Assembly (NCBI GenBank): GCA_018660305.1
Contig: JABJKO010000002.1
Location: 29,714 to 93,713, forward strand
DNA length: 64,000 nt
Direction of reading: 5' to 3'
Source: Rhodospirillaceae bacterium
GTDB taxonomy: Bacteria > Pseudomonadota > Alphaproteobacteria > MPNO01 > UBA2964
Shown here in pieces: positions 1 to 8,484 of the stretch (position 1 is the stretch's first letter; every line of letters begins with the position of its first letter). Position numbers and translations under genes: made by a program. The notes beneath the pieces are model-generated. The model saw nothing but the letters and a program-made list of their open reading frames with translations. It was not told the origin of the DNA and searched no databases.

Positions 1-435
1 GACGCGCTCTACTATGCGGTCACCGGCGATCCGTTCGACGGCAAGGTCGCCGAAAAAATCCGGCTTGTGAATTATTCGGTCCCCAAGACCAAGTTGCGGG
101 CGGAAACCACCAAGCTGGCGAAAAAGCTGATGACCAAGAGCCCCAACGCTGTTCGTTACACAAAGGAAGCGATCCGTGCGGTGCGCCGCATGAGCGACAC
201 GGAAGCCCAGGATTATCTTGGGGTCAAAGGCATCGCCTGCAAGGCGACCGACAGGATACCGGGCCGTGACGAAGGCATGCGCCAGTTCCTCGACGAGAAG
301 AGCTATCGCCCGGGTCTCGGCCAGCTCGATCTCAAGAAGGCCGCCCAACGGGGAAGAGCCGCGGCGGCCCGGTCATCGACCCCGACCACCCGTGTCCGCG
401 CCAAGAAAAAAGCGGCTGCGAAAAAGAAGAAGTAG
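1..435 (+). CDS. p-hydroxycinnamoyl-CoA (feruloyl-CoA) hydratase/lyase, C-terminal part
   Basis: The 5' end lies outside the window; frame 1 is open from base 1 and leaves 144 residues. The segment resembles the end of crotonase-fold hydroxycinnamoyl-CoA hydratase/lyases, which turn feruloyl-CoA or coumaroyl-CoA into an aromatic aldehyde plus acetyl-CoA. The family-like signature is the stretch 'GMRQFLDEKSYRPGLG' just before the usual C-terminus. After it the protein runs on for about 35 residues rich in Ala, Lys and Arg and ends in KKKK, which is not part of the normal fold. A GC-rich palindromic repeat follows the stop. Subfamily assignment is inferred from this C-terminal signature; a generic enoyl-CoA hydratase is the alternative. 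Confidence 0.72.
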   Translation, partial: DALYYAVTGDPFDGKVAEKIRLVNYSVPKTKLRAETTKLAKKLMTKSPNAVRYTKEAIRAVRRMSDTEAQDYLGVKGIACKATDRIPGRDEGMRQFLDEKSYRPGLGQLDLKKAAQRGRAAAARSSTPTTRVRAKKKAAAKKKK

Positions 436-477
436 ACCGCGTTGTTGCGAAGGTCATATGCGCGCTAGACAGCGCGT

Positions 478-584
478 CACCCCCACCCTAACCCTCCCCC
501 TTCAAGGGGGAGGGGATATTTAATTTGATCTCGCCTCTAAATTTATCCCTCCCTCCTAACAGGGGGAGGTGTAGGTGGGGGGTG
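478..584. repeat. GC-rich palindromic intergenic repeat (REP-like), copy 1
   Basis: A perfect 11-bp inverted repeat (492-502 against 504-514) is followed, after an AT-rich spacer, by a second imperfect G/C hairpin. The outer ends (CACCCCCACCC and GTAGGTGGGGGG) are also roughly inverted. A closely similar element lies at 33039-33144. It sits between convergent genes here and could form hairpins in RNA or act as a mobile REP/MITE-type unit. Confidence 0.75.
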
Positions 585-616
585 CGCGCCGCCGGGCGCG
601 CAGATGACGAAAACCC

Positions 617-1651
617 CTAACCCGCCAGTTCTTTACGCACAATGGCGGCGCCGTCGGCTAGCGCCTTGAGTTTGCCGAAGGCGACGCCGCGGGTGAGGTA
701 TTTCATGCCGCAATCGGGTGCGGCGATTACGCGCTCGGCGGGCAGGATCTTCAGCGCGGCGCGGATGCGGTCGGCGACCATGTCCGGCGTCTCGACCGTA
801 CTGTCGCCAAGATCGATCACACCGACGATCACGGTTTTGCCCGACAACGCCTCAAGAACCGCCGGGTCGAGCCCCGGCTGGGCGGCTTCGATGGATATCT
901 GATCGGCGGCGCAGGCGGCCAGCTCGGGCAGGAAGGAATAACCGCTCGGCTTGTTTTTGACCGCATGGGCGTAGCCGAAACACATGTGCACCGCCGTTGT
1001 GCCCGACGCACCTTCAAGCGCCCGGTTGACCACCTTGACGGCATATCTTTTCGCCTGATCCGGCTTTGCCTGCATCCAGGGTTCGTCCAGCTGGACCACG
1101 TCGGCGCCGGCGGCAAACAAGTCATGGATTTCTTCATTCACGGCGACGGCATAGGCCATGGCACAGGCCTCTTCATCGCCGTAGAACTCATCAGCGGCCG
1201 TATGGCTCATGGTGAAGGGGCCGGGCAGGGTTATCTTGATCCTGCCTGCTGTATTGGCACGGAGGAATTCGATATCGGCGACTTCGATCGGCCGGGTGCG
1301 CTTGATCGCACCGGTAATGCGGGGAACGGCCGTGGGCTTGCCGGATCGTCCCATGACTTCCGCCGGATTGTCGATATCGACTCCCTCCAAGGCCGTGGCA
1401 AACCGGTTGGAATAGCTTTCGCGGCGGATCTCACCATCGGTGATGATGTCTATCCCGGCGCGCTCCATGTCGTGAATGGCGGCCAGGGTGGCGGCGTCCT
1501 GCGCTTCTTCCAAATTCTCCGGCGCGACACGCCATATGTCTCGCGCCCGCACCCGGGGCGGCACGATGGCCTTCAGCATGTCGCGGTCGACCAGCCAGTC
1601 GGGCTGGACGTAGCTGCCGACGACGGTGGTCGGCAGAATTCGGTCATTCAT
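617..1651 (-). CDS. MetE C-terminal-domain-like (cobalamin-independent methionine synthase II family) protein
   Basis: 344 residues, about the size of the stand-alone catalytic half of MetE, a (beta/alpha)8 barrel that moves a methyl group to a thiol bound on zinc. The zinc ligands are visible: His222 and Cys224 in 'VHMCFG', Glu255 in 'ISIEAA' and Cys314 in 'PDCG'. No N-terminal MetE half is present, so it is probably not a full methionine synthase. The frame extends upstream to 1708, but the protein aligns from MNDRIL at 1651, so that start was chosen; its RBS is weak. It is divergent from the GST gene. Methyl donor and acceptor are unknown. Confidence 0.8.
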   Translation of the reverse strand: MNDRILPTTVVGSYVQPDWLVDRDMLKAIVPPRVRARDIWRVAPENLEEAQDAATLAAIHDMERAGIDIITDGEIRRESYSNRFATALEGVDIDNPAEVMGRSGKPTAVPRITGAIKRTRPIEVADIEFLRANTAGRIKITLPGPFTMSHTAADEFYGDEEACAMAYAVAVNEEIHDLFAAGADVVQLDEPWMQAKPDQAKRYAVKVVNRALEGASGTTAVHMCFGYAHAVKNKPSGYSFLPELAACAADQISIEAAQPGLDPAVLEALSGKTVIVGVIDLGDSTVETPDMVADRIRAALKILPAERVIAAPDCGMKYLTRGVAFGKLKALADGAAIVRKELAG

Positions 1652-1739
1652 GGAGAGCCTCGTTATTGTACAGAGGGGGGCTTTACCGGATAATCGCCCG
1701 CAAATCAAAGATGCGCAAAGGCGAAGCCGAGGAAAAAGG

Positions 1740-2534
1740 ATGATCGAGCTCTATCACAACGGAATGTCCACCTGTTCCCAGAAAGTACGGATTACGCTGG
1801 CCGAGAAAGGTCAGGACTTTACCTCGCATCATTTCAATCTGCGGGCCGGCGACCAGCATCATCCGGATTATCTGGCCCTCAACCCTAACGGGGTGGTGCC
1901 GACCATTATCCATGACGGCCGGGTGATCTATGAATCGGCGGTGATCGACGAATATCTCGATGAGGTCTTTCCCGACCCGCCGCTCCATTCCGCCGACCCG
2001 TATGAGCGCGCCCGCATGCGCATCTGGGTCAAGCAGTTCGACGAGGGGCTGCACGCCGCGTCGGCGACCATCAGCGCCTGTATCGCCTTTCGCTATCAGT
2101 TCATGGAAGGCAAGACCGAGGAGGAGCTGAAAAAGACTCTCGACGGCTATGTGGATCCCGGGAAACGGGCGCGCATGACCGAGAACGTCATGGAGGGCGT
2201 CGAAAGTACTTTTTTCAAACCCGCCATCCGGCGTGTGGTCAAGATGCTGGACGACCTACAGGAATCTTTGTCCGAGGGGGACTGGGCATCCGGTAACACT
2301 TATTCCCTCGCCGACGTGGCGCTGACGCCCTACGTGACCCGCGTCGCCCATCTGCAGCAGGACTGGTTATTCGAGACACGCCCAAACGTCGCCGACTGGT
2401 TCGACCGCATCCGCGCCCGCCCCGCCTATCAGGTCGCGCTGGGTGACTGGTTCAACCCCGATTTCCTGTCGTTGATGGAAGCGCGCGGTGGTGAAAACCG
2501 CGATGGCGTGAAGGCAGTGCTCGACGCGGATTAA
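1740..2534 (+). CDS. glutathione S-transferase family protein
   Basis: 264 residues from an ATG preceded by AGGAAAAAGG. The N-terminal half is thioredoxin-like with 'MSTCSQKVRITLAEKG' and the cis-Pro/substrate motif 'NGVVPTI...YESAVIDEYLDEVFP'. The C-terminal half is all-helical with 'SLADVALTPYV'. The spacing and the 'YESAVIDEYL' segment recall the beta-etherase/LigF-like branch of GSTs, which cleave thioethers or aryl ethers with glutathione; that is a suggestion only. The gene lies between two MetE-like genes and its stop overlaps the stop of the downstream convergent one. Cytoplasmic. Confidence 0.88.
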   Translation: MIELYHNGMSTCSQKVRITLAEKGQDFTSHHFNLRAGDQHHPDYLALNPNGVVPTIIHDGRVIYESAVIDEYLDEVFPDPPLHSADPYERARMRIWVKQFDEGLHAASATISACIAFRYQFMEGKTEEELKKTLDGYVDPGKRARMTENVMEGVESTFFKPAIRRVVKMLDDLQESLSEGDWASGNTYSLADVALTPYVTRVAHLQQDWLFETRPNVADWFDRIRARPAYQVALGDWFNPDFLSLMEARGGENRDGVKAVLDAD

Positions 2535-3667
2535 GACCGCGATGGCAGCACGCCGCCCCAGACGTCGGTGGCCACATCGACCACCAGGGACAGTTTGGCA
2601 ATCTGGTCATCGATGGTGATGGGGTTGCCTTTATCCCGGCTGGCGAAACCGCATTGCGGGCTGAGGCAGAGGCGCTCCAGCGGGACCAGCTTGGCGGCTT
2701 CGTCGATGCGGCGCTTCAAATCGTCCTTTTCTTCGAGGCTTCCTGTCTTGGTGCTGATCAGGCCCAGCACCACGATTTTGTCGTCGGTGACATAGCGCAG
2801 CGGCGCGAAGTCGCCGGCCCGTGGCGTGTCGTATTCCATGAACAGCGCATCCGCCTTGAGCCCGCCGAAGACGATCTCGGCGATGGCGTCATAGCCGCCC
2901 TCGGCGACCCAACGTCCCATGCTGTTGCCGCGGCAGAAATGCACGGCGACGGTCATATCGTCAGGTCGCCCGTCGATGATGCGGTTGATCAGATCCACAT
3001 AGAGCGCCGACAAGTCTTTGTAATCGTCGCCCCGCGCGGTCAATGCGGCCCGTATGTTTTCGTCGCACATATAGGCCTGAATGACTTCGTCGAACTGGAC
3101 ATAGGTGGCGCCCATGGCACCCAGTTCGGCCAGTTCCTCACGGTAGATGCGCACCAGATCGTCAAGATAGTCTTCCGGATCCGAATAGGCGGCTTTTTCT
3201 GGATGGCGATAGAAGAAATGATAGGACGGTGCCGGCAGGGCTATTTTCGGCGTCCGGTCGGTGCGCGGCCGGAGGAACTCGAATTCATGGGTCGCGATAC
3301 CGCGATTACGGGCCAGCTTGGCGATTGCCAGGGGTGCGTCGCCCAATGGGTGTGAATGTCCGGTCTCATCCCGGGCGGCCCAGATAGGGTCCTGCGGCAC
3401 TGTGGTGAAACCGTCGACGCGGCTCACCACAGGCGAGCGAAAGGAGGCGCGGCGAAACTCACCATCGGTGACCGATTGCAGACCAACCTTTTCTTGTAAC
3501 GAAATAACATTGGGGATGTGCCGGTCTTCGAGCGCGCGGAGGTCATCAACGGTCGGTTTTTCCGGTCCCTCAGCGTACCGCGCATCCAGCAGTTCCTCGG
3601 GGCGCAGCAGACTACCCACGTGATCGGCGCGAAAAGGTGGTTTTGACAAGGCCGGAATCGACATCAT
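2531..3667 (-). CDS. second MetE C-terminal-domain-like protein
   Basis: 378 residues from the tandem ATG ATG at 3667/3664, which follows an AGGGGA ribosome site; the open frame continues further upstream but without family similarity. The zinc-site pattern of the MetE barrel is present: 'VHFCRG' (His-x-Cys), 'LFMEYD' (Glu) and 'SPQCGF' (Cys). It is longer than the paralogue at 617-1651 and diverged from it, with a different N-terminal 'FRADHVGSLLRP' segment typical of this family. The gene overlaps the GST stop by a few bases and is divergent from the ABC importer. The substrate is not known. Confidence 0.8.
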   Translation of the reverse strand: MMSIPALSKPPFRADHVGSLLRPEELLDARYAEGPEKPTVDDLRALEDRHIPNVISLQEKVGLQSVTDGEFRRASFRSPVVSRVDGFTTVPQDPIWAARDETGHSHPLGDAPLAIAKLARNRGIATHEFEFLRPRTDRTPKIALPAPSYHFFYRHPEKAAYSDPEDYLDDLVRIYREELAELGAMGATYVQFDEVIQAYMCDENIRAALTARGDDYKDLSALYVDLINRIIDGRPDDMTVAVHFCRGNSMGRWVAEGGYDAIAEIVFGGLKADALFMEYDTPRAGDFAPLRYVTDDKIVVLGLISTKTGSLEEKDDLKRRIDEAAKLVPLERLCLSPQCGFASRDKGNPITIDDQIAKLSLVVDVATDVWGGVLPSRS

Positions 3668-3728
3668 GGGTCCCCTGTGATTGCCGCTCTTATCAAGTAC
3701 GGATTTAATCCCTGCGTCAAATTGACGG

Positions 3729-3756
3729 TTGGCAAGTTGATCTCGTGCGTTACTAT
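3729..3756 (+). promoter_or_regulatory. candidate sigma-70 type promoter for the ABC importer
   Basis: TTGGCA (3729-3734) and TACTAT (3751-3756) are separated by 16 bp, about 70 bp before the start of the binding-protein gene. The -35 matches consensus at five of six bases, the -10 at four. Found by eye in the divergent intergenic region. Confidence 0.35.
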
Positions 3757-3824
3757 CGGCGCTTGTGTTCCGCCGCATGGGCTGTAGGGCGGGCAACAAA
3801 AATTCATAAGGGAGTTTGGAGATT

Positions 3825-5030
3825 ATGAGGATGAAGAAAACTTTGATTCTTGCGGCATCCGCTCTGGCGCTGACTGTGGCCGCGCCACAGGCGATGGCGG
3901 CCAAGGCGAAAAAGATCAAGATCGGTTTCGTGACGACGCTTTCGGGCGGCGCGGGTGTTATCGGAAAGGATATGCGGAACTCTGTCCGTATCGCGCTGGA
4001 TCATCTCGGCGACAAGATGGGTGGTATCCCCGTCGAGGTCCTGTTCGAAGACGATCAGGTCAAACCGGAAATCGGCAAGCAGAAAACCGAAAAACTGCTG
4101 CACAAGGACAAGGTCGACATCATGTCGGGCTATATCTGGTCGCATGTGGCACTAGCGTCGCGCAACAGCGTGGTCAAAGCAGGCAAGTTCCTGATTATTT
4201 CCAACGCCGGCACGTCGAAGATCGCCGGACGTCTTTGTCACAAGAATATTTTCTCCACCTCATGGCAGAATGATCAGGTGCCCATGGCGTTGGGAGAGGT
4301 GCTGAACAAGCGCGGCGTCAAAAGCGTCTATATCGTGGCGCCAAACTATGCGGCGGGCCGCGACATGGTGGCCGGTTTTGAGCGGACCTTCAAAGGCAAG
4401 GTGCTGGGCAAGGATCTGACCAAATGGCCATCCCAGCTCGATTTTTCGGCGGAACTCGCCAAGGCGCGGGCCTCCAAGGCGGATGGCGTGTTCATTTTCT
4501 TCCCCGGACGGGCCACCAACGCGTTCATGCGCCAATATGCGCAGGCCGGTCTGACCAAGACACCGCTCTATACGGTGTTCAGCGTCGATTCGCTGAGCCT
4601 GCCGAAGTTGCAGCAGGCCAAGCTGACCAATGTGCTGGGGACCTATTCCACCCAATTCTGGTCACCTGATCTCGATACGCCGGTGAGCAAGCGGTTTGTC
4701 GCCGATTATCGCAAGAAGTTCGGCTCCTACCCGTCTCACTATGGGGCCCAGAGCTATGATTCGATCATGCTGATCGATAGTGCCGTGCGGGCGGTGAACG
4801 GTGATCTGAAGAAGATGGACGCCATGCGGGCCGCATTCCGCAAAGCCAATTATGGCTCGGTGCGTGGCAAATATGTCTATGGCAATAACCACTTCCCGAT
4901 CCAGGATTTCTATCTGCGCCAAGTGGTCGCCGATGCCAACGGCAACTGGACGACCAAGATCTCTCAGAAGGTCTATAGCGACCATCAGGACGTCTATCAT
5001 TCCAAGTGCAAAATGAAGAAGACCTGGTAA
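3825..5030 (+). CDS. ABC transporter periplasmic binding protein, branched-chain amino acid type
   Basis: 401 residues beginning MRMKKTL, followed by a hydrophobic stretch ending in an AMA-type signal peptidase site, so it is exported. The mature part starts 'KKIKIGFVTTLSGG', the usual opening of type I periplasmic binding proteins (Peripla_BP_6, LivK/UrtA-like). It captures a ligand and delivers it to the permease encoded next. Starts at 3825 or 3831 are possible; a GGAG lies 3 or 9 bases ahead, and a TTG at 3816 is less likely. First gene of a five-gene importer. Ligand specificity cannot be read from the sequence; neighbours hint at aromatic or organic acids rather than amino acids. Confidence 0.9.
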   Translation: MRMKKTLILAASALALTVAAPQAMAAKAKKIKIGFVTTLSGGAGVIGKDMRNSVRIALDHLGDKMGGIPVEVLFEDDQVKPEIGKQKTEKLLHKDKVDIMSGYIWSHVALASRNSVVKAGKFLIISNAGTSKIAGRLCHKNIFSTSWQNDQVPMALGEVLNKRGVKSVYIVAPNYAAGRDMVAGFERTFKGKVLGKDLTKWPSQLDFSAELAKARASKADGVFIFFPGRATNAFMRQYAQAGLTKTPLYTVFSVDSLSLPKLQQAKLTNVLGTYSTQFWSPDLDTPVSKRFVADYRKKFGSYPSHYGAQSYDSIMLIDSAVRAVNGDLKKMDAMRAAFRKANYGSVRGKYVYGNNHFPIQDFYLRQVVADANGNWTTKISQKVYSDHQDVYHSKCKMKKTW

Positions 5031-5100
5031 GACGGATCTTAAAGCCGGGTACGGGGGCGTGTGATGCGCCTCCGTTTCCGCATCTGGTCCCAATGCATTC

Positions 5101-6024
5101 ATGATCGAAGCAACGCTTCTCTTTGAACAGCTCTTTAACGGGATCCAGTTTGGAATCCTTCTGTTCCTGCTTGCCGCTGGCCTGACGCTGGTTTTCGGCA
5201 TTATGGATCTGATGAATTTGGCGCACGGGTCGCTCTATATGATGGGCGCCTATTTCGCGGCGACGGTCACCCGCGCCACCGATTCCTTCATGCTGGGAAT
5301 AGCCGTCGCGCTACCGGCGACGTTGCTGCTCGGGATACTGCTCGAGATCGTGGTCCTGCGGCGGCTCTATGACCGCGGCCATCTCGATCAGGTGCTGGCC
5401 ACCTTTGGCATGATCCTGTTTTTCAATGAGCTGGTGCGGCTTATATGGGGCCCGGACGGCATCGAGATCGTCCTGCCGGCCTTCCTGAACCAGACCGTGG
5501 ATGCGTGGGGTGTGCCGCTGCCCATGTATCGTATCGTGGTGATCGGTGTCGGCCTGCTGGTTGCGGCCTTTCTCTATGTCCTGGTTACCAAGACGCGCAT
5601 CGGCATGTTGATCCGCGCCGGCGCGTCGAACCGCGAAATGGTCGGCGCGCTGGGCATCGATATCAAGCGGGTCTTTACGCTGGTCTTCGGATTGGGGGCG
5701 GCGCTGGCAGCGCTGGCGGGTGCGCTGGCCGGGCCCCTCTTCGCCGTCACCATCGGCATGGGCGAGCATATTCTGATCCAGGTGCTGGTGGTGATCGTGA
5801 TTGGCGGTATCGGTTCCATCAAGGGCGCCTTCGTGGGTGCGCTGCTGATCGGTGTAATGGATATTCTCGGACGATCGTTCCTCGATACGTTCTTCAAGCT
5901 GTTTCTGCCGGTCAATACGGCGGAAACCGCGGCCCCGGCGGCGGCTTCCATGCTGATCTATATCCTGATGGCTCTGGTGCTTTTTTTCCGTCCCCAGGGG
6001 CTTTTCCCGGCACGCACCGGCTAG
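5101..6024 (+). CDS. ABC transporter permease, LivH type
   Basis: 307 residues, strongly hydrophobic with about eight membrane segments, typical length for LivH. It contains 'GLTLVFGIMDLMNLAHGSLYMMGAY' spread over helix 2-3 and the conserved cytoplasmic 'ASNREMVGALGID' loop that contacts the ATPases. Encoded 70 bp after the binding protein and 3 bp before the second permease. It forms the membrane pore with the product of 6028-6975. No clear Shine-Dalgarno sequence precedes the ATG, so translation may depend on the upstream context. Confidence 0.92.
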   Translation: MIEATLLFEQLFNGIQFGILLFLLAAGLTLVFGIMDLMNLAHGSLYMMGAYFAATVTRATDSFMLGIAVALPATLLLGILLEIVVLRRLYDRGHLDQVLATFGMILFFNELVRLIWGPDGIEIVLPAFLNQTVDAWGVPLPMYRIVVIGVGLLVAAFLYVLVTKTRIGMLIRAGASNREMVGALGIDIKRVFTLVFGLGAALAALAGALAGPLFAVTIGMGEHILIQVLVVIVIGGIGSIKGAFVGALLIGVMDILGRSFLDTFFKLFLPVNTAETAAPAAASMLIYILMALVLFFRPQGLFPARTG

Positions 6025-6027
6025 ATC

Positions 6028-6975
6028 ATGGGGAATCGCCGACAAATTGCCGTTGTCATCGTGGTCTTCGCGCTGCTCGCCCTTGTGCCGGCCTTCGCGG
6101 CCTGGACCGAGGTGCCGTTTTATACGGATCTCGGGCGCCGCATGATGATACTTGCCATTGGTGCCCTGTCCCTCAATCTGATCATGGGTTATGGCGGGAT
6201 GATCAGTTTCGGTCATGCCGCCTATATCGGAGTGGGCGCTTACGTGGTGGGAATTTGCGCCGAACACGAAATCGTCAGCGGATTTATCCAGTGGCCCTTG
6301 GCGCTTGCCGCCTCGGCGCTGTTTGCCCTGGTGTTTGGCGCCATCAGCCTGCGGACGCGCGGCGTCTATTTCATCATGATCACCCTGGCGCTGGCCCAGA
6401 TGATGTATTTCCTCGGCGTCAGTCTGGACCGCTATGGCGGGGATGACGGCCTGCCCCTGGCGGAGCCCAGCGACTTCAGCGGTCTGGTGGATCTGAGCGA
6501 TAAGAACAGCCTCTATTTTCTGGTGTTCGCCCTGTTGCTTCTTTGCCTGTGGATCAGCCGCCGGCTGGTCAATTCCCGGTTTGGCATGGTGATTCAGGGC
6601 GCAAGGTCCAACGAAGCGCGCATGGAAGCCATCGGTTTTCCCACATACCGCTATAAGCTCGCGGCCTTTGTCATCGCCGGCACCATGGCCGGGCTGGCCG
6701 GTGCTCTGCTCGCCAACCACACCGATTTCGTCAATCCCGACATGATGCATTGGACCCGCTCCGGTGACCTGATCATCATGGTGCTGCTGGGAGGGATGGG
6801 CAGCCTGGTGGGGCCCATCGTCGGCGCGCTGGTGTTCATCCTGCTGGAGGAACTGCTGTCCGGCGTTACCGAATATTGGCAGCTCATATTCGGGCCGTTC
6901 CTGATCCTGGTGGTGCTGTTTGCCCGCGGCGGCCTGCTTGGATTCCTGGAGCGCAGGGGGGATAGCGATGGCTGA
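6028..6975 (+). CDS. ABC transporter permease, LivM type
   Basis: 315 residues with multiple membrane helices. 'LSLNLIMGYGGMISFGHAAYIGVGAY' is the family's signature region, and 'GARSNEARMEAIGFPTYRYKL' is the coupling loop, seen here in residues around 190-210. It pairs with the LivH-type permease encoded just before it. Its stop overlaps the start of the first ATPase gene by 8 bases, consistent with translational coupling. Confidence 0.92.
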   Translation: MGNRRQIAVVIVVFALLALVPAFAAWTEVPFYTDLGRRMMILAIGALSLNLIMGYGGMISFGHAAYIGVGAYVVGICAEHEIVSGFIQWPLALAASALFALVFGAISLRTRGVYFIMITLALAQMMYFLGVSLDRYGGDDGLPLAEPSDFSGLVDLSDKNSLYFLVFALLLLCLWISRRLVNSRFGMVIQGARSNEARMEAIGFPTYRYKLAAFVIAGTMAGLAGALLANHTDFVNPDMMHWTRSGDLIIMVLLGGMGSLVGPIVGALVFILLEELLSGVTEYWQLIFGPFLILVVLFARGGLLGFLERRGDSDG

Positions 6976-7726
6976 CCCCATGCTGCTTGTTACGGGCCTG
7001 CGCAAAAGCTTTGGCGGGGTGGTCGCGACCGACAATCTGGATCTCGCGGTTACGGCCGGCGAGATTTATGCCGTGATCGGGCCCAACGGTGCCGGTAAGA
7101 CGACGCTGATAAACCAGCTGGCGGGCGCGCTGCGGGCTGATTCCGGGAGCATCACTTTCAACGGCCGCGATGTGACCCGTCTGGCGCCACCGGCCCGGGC
7201 GGCGCGCGGATTGGCGCGGACATTCCAGATTACCAGCATCTTTCATGAATTTACCGCCCTGGAAAATGTCGCCCTGGCGGTCCAGGCCCATGACGGGCAT
7301 TCGTTTCGGTTCCTGCGCGCGGCGCGCGGTCAGGCGCGATTGCGGGATCCTGCACTGGCGGCCCTTGATCGGGTGGGGCTGGCAGACCGTGCCAATGTCA
7401 CCGCCCGCTTTCTGTCCCATGGTGAGCATCGCCAGCTTGAGATCGCCATGGCGCTGGCGACCAACCCGAAGATGCTGTTGCTTGATGAGCCCATGGCCGG
7501 GATGGGGCCCGATGAATCCCAGCGTATGGTGGAGATCCTTCAGTCGCTGAAGGGACATCAGACCATCCTGCTGATCGAACATGATATGGATGCCGTCTTT
7601 GCACTGGCGGACCAGATAACCGTGCTGGTGTATGGAAGAGCCATCGCTACCGGATCGGCCCATGAGATTCGTGCCAATGCGGAAGTGCGTACCGCCTATC
7701 TCGGTGCGGAAGAGGGGGCGGTCTGA
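6968..7726 (+). CDS. ABC transporter ATP-binding protein, LivG type
   Basis: 252 residues from the ATG at 6968; the frame is open upstream but that part overlaps the permease. Walker A 'GPNGAGKTT', Walker B 'MLLLDEPMAG' and the switch His 'LLIEHDMD' are present. The signature region reads 'LSHGEHRQLEIAMAL', the usual LivG-like variant of LSGGQ. The long insert after Walker A and the C-terminal 'YLGAEE' tail fit LivG. It powers uptake together with the next ATPase; cytoplasmic face of the inner membrane. Confidence 0.92.
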   Translation: MADPMLLVTGLRKSFGGVVATDNLDLAVTAGEIYAVIGPNGAGKTTLINQLAGALRADSGSITFNGRDVTRLAPPARAARGLARTFQITSIFHEFTALENVALAVQAHDGHSFRFLRAARGQARLRDPALAALDRVGLADRANVTARFLSHGEHRQLEIAMALATNPKMLLLDEPMAGMGPDESQRMVEILQSLKGHQTILLIEHDMDAVFALADQITVLVYGRAIATGSAHEIRANAEVRTAYLGAEEGAV

Positions 7727-8427
7727 TGCTGCGCGTGGACGGCATCGACACCGCCTATGGCACCAGCCAGGTGCTGTTTGGCATGTCGCTTACCGTCGAG
7801 GCCGGCGAGGTGGTGACACTGATGGGCCGCAATGGCATGGGCAAGACCACCACGATCCGCTCGATCATGGGTCTGCTCTCCCCAAAAGAGGGTGTCATCT
7901 CGTTCGAGGGCCGGACGATCACCGGCCTGCCACCCTATCGAATTGCCAAATTCGGAATTGGTTTGGTGCCGGAAGGACGCCAGATTTTTCCAAACCTGAC
8001 GGTTCGGGAAAATCTGATCGCGACCGCGCACAATGATTTAGGCGCCACTGAGCCCTGGACTCTGGAGCGCGTGCTCGATCGGTTTCCCTCGCTGGTCGCG
8101 CGGATCGATGGGATGGGAACTGAGTTATCCGGCGGCGAACAGCAGATGCTGGCCATTGGCCGCGCCCTGATGACTAACCCCAGGCTGTTAATCCTCGATG
8201 AGGCGACCGAAGGTCTTGCCCCGCAGATCAGAACCGAAATCTGGCGTTGTCTCTCCGATCTCAAAAAACAGGGGCAGGCCATCCTGGTGATCGATAAGAA
8301 CGTCGCGGCGCTGACTCAAATCGCCGACCGGCACTATATGATCGAAAAGGGCCAGGTGGTGTGGTCGGGAAGTTCCTCCGAGCTAAAAGCGCAGCCCGAT
8401 ATTCAACACCAGTATCTCGGCGTATAG
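7726..8427 (+). CDS. ABC transporter ATP-binding protein, LivF type
   Basis: 233 residues, starting in a TGATG overlap with the previous gene. Walker A 'GRNGMGKTT', signature 'LSGGEQQMLAIGRAL', Walker B 'LLILDEATEGLAP' and a C-terminal 'YLGV' are all typical of LivF. It is the last gene of the importer. The usual switch histidine position reads 'VIDKNVAAL', so Lys stands where LivF proteins often have a different polar residue; this variant is known in the family. A hairpin follows 10 bases after the stop. Confidence 0.92.
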   Translation: MLRVDGIDTAYGTSQVLFGMSLTVEAGEVVTLMGRNGMGKTTTIRSIMGLLSPKEGVISFEGRTITGLPPYRIAKFGIGLVPEGRQIFPNLTVRENLIATAHNDLGATEPWTLERVLDRFPSLVARIDGMGTELSGGEQQMLAIGRALMTNPRLLILDEATEGLAPQIRTEIWRCLSDLKKQGQAILVIDKNVAALTQIADRHYMIEKGQVVWSGSSSELKAQPDIQHQYLGV

Positions 8428-8437
8428 ATAAAAAAAA

Positions 8438-8463
8438 GAGGCGCCCCGTTTCGGGGGCGCCTC
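8438..8463 (-). terminator. intrinsic terminator, mainly for the minus-strand dctP-like gene
   Basis: Perfect 10-bp GC-rich stem (8438-8447 with 8454-8463) and a 6-base loop. On the minus strand the hairpin is followed by seven T, so it terminates the dctP-like gene; on the plus strand there is no T tract, though the hairpin may still stabilise the importer mRNA end. Confidence 0.8.
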
Positions 8464-8484
8464 GGTAACTGACCGCGTGAACGC

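Noticed and set aside
5311..7035. 574-residue open frame on the minus strand
   Set aside because: It lies antisense to two well supported permease genes, is rich in His, Gln and Asp from reverse-complement codon bias, and has no recognisable domain.
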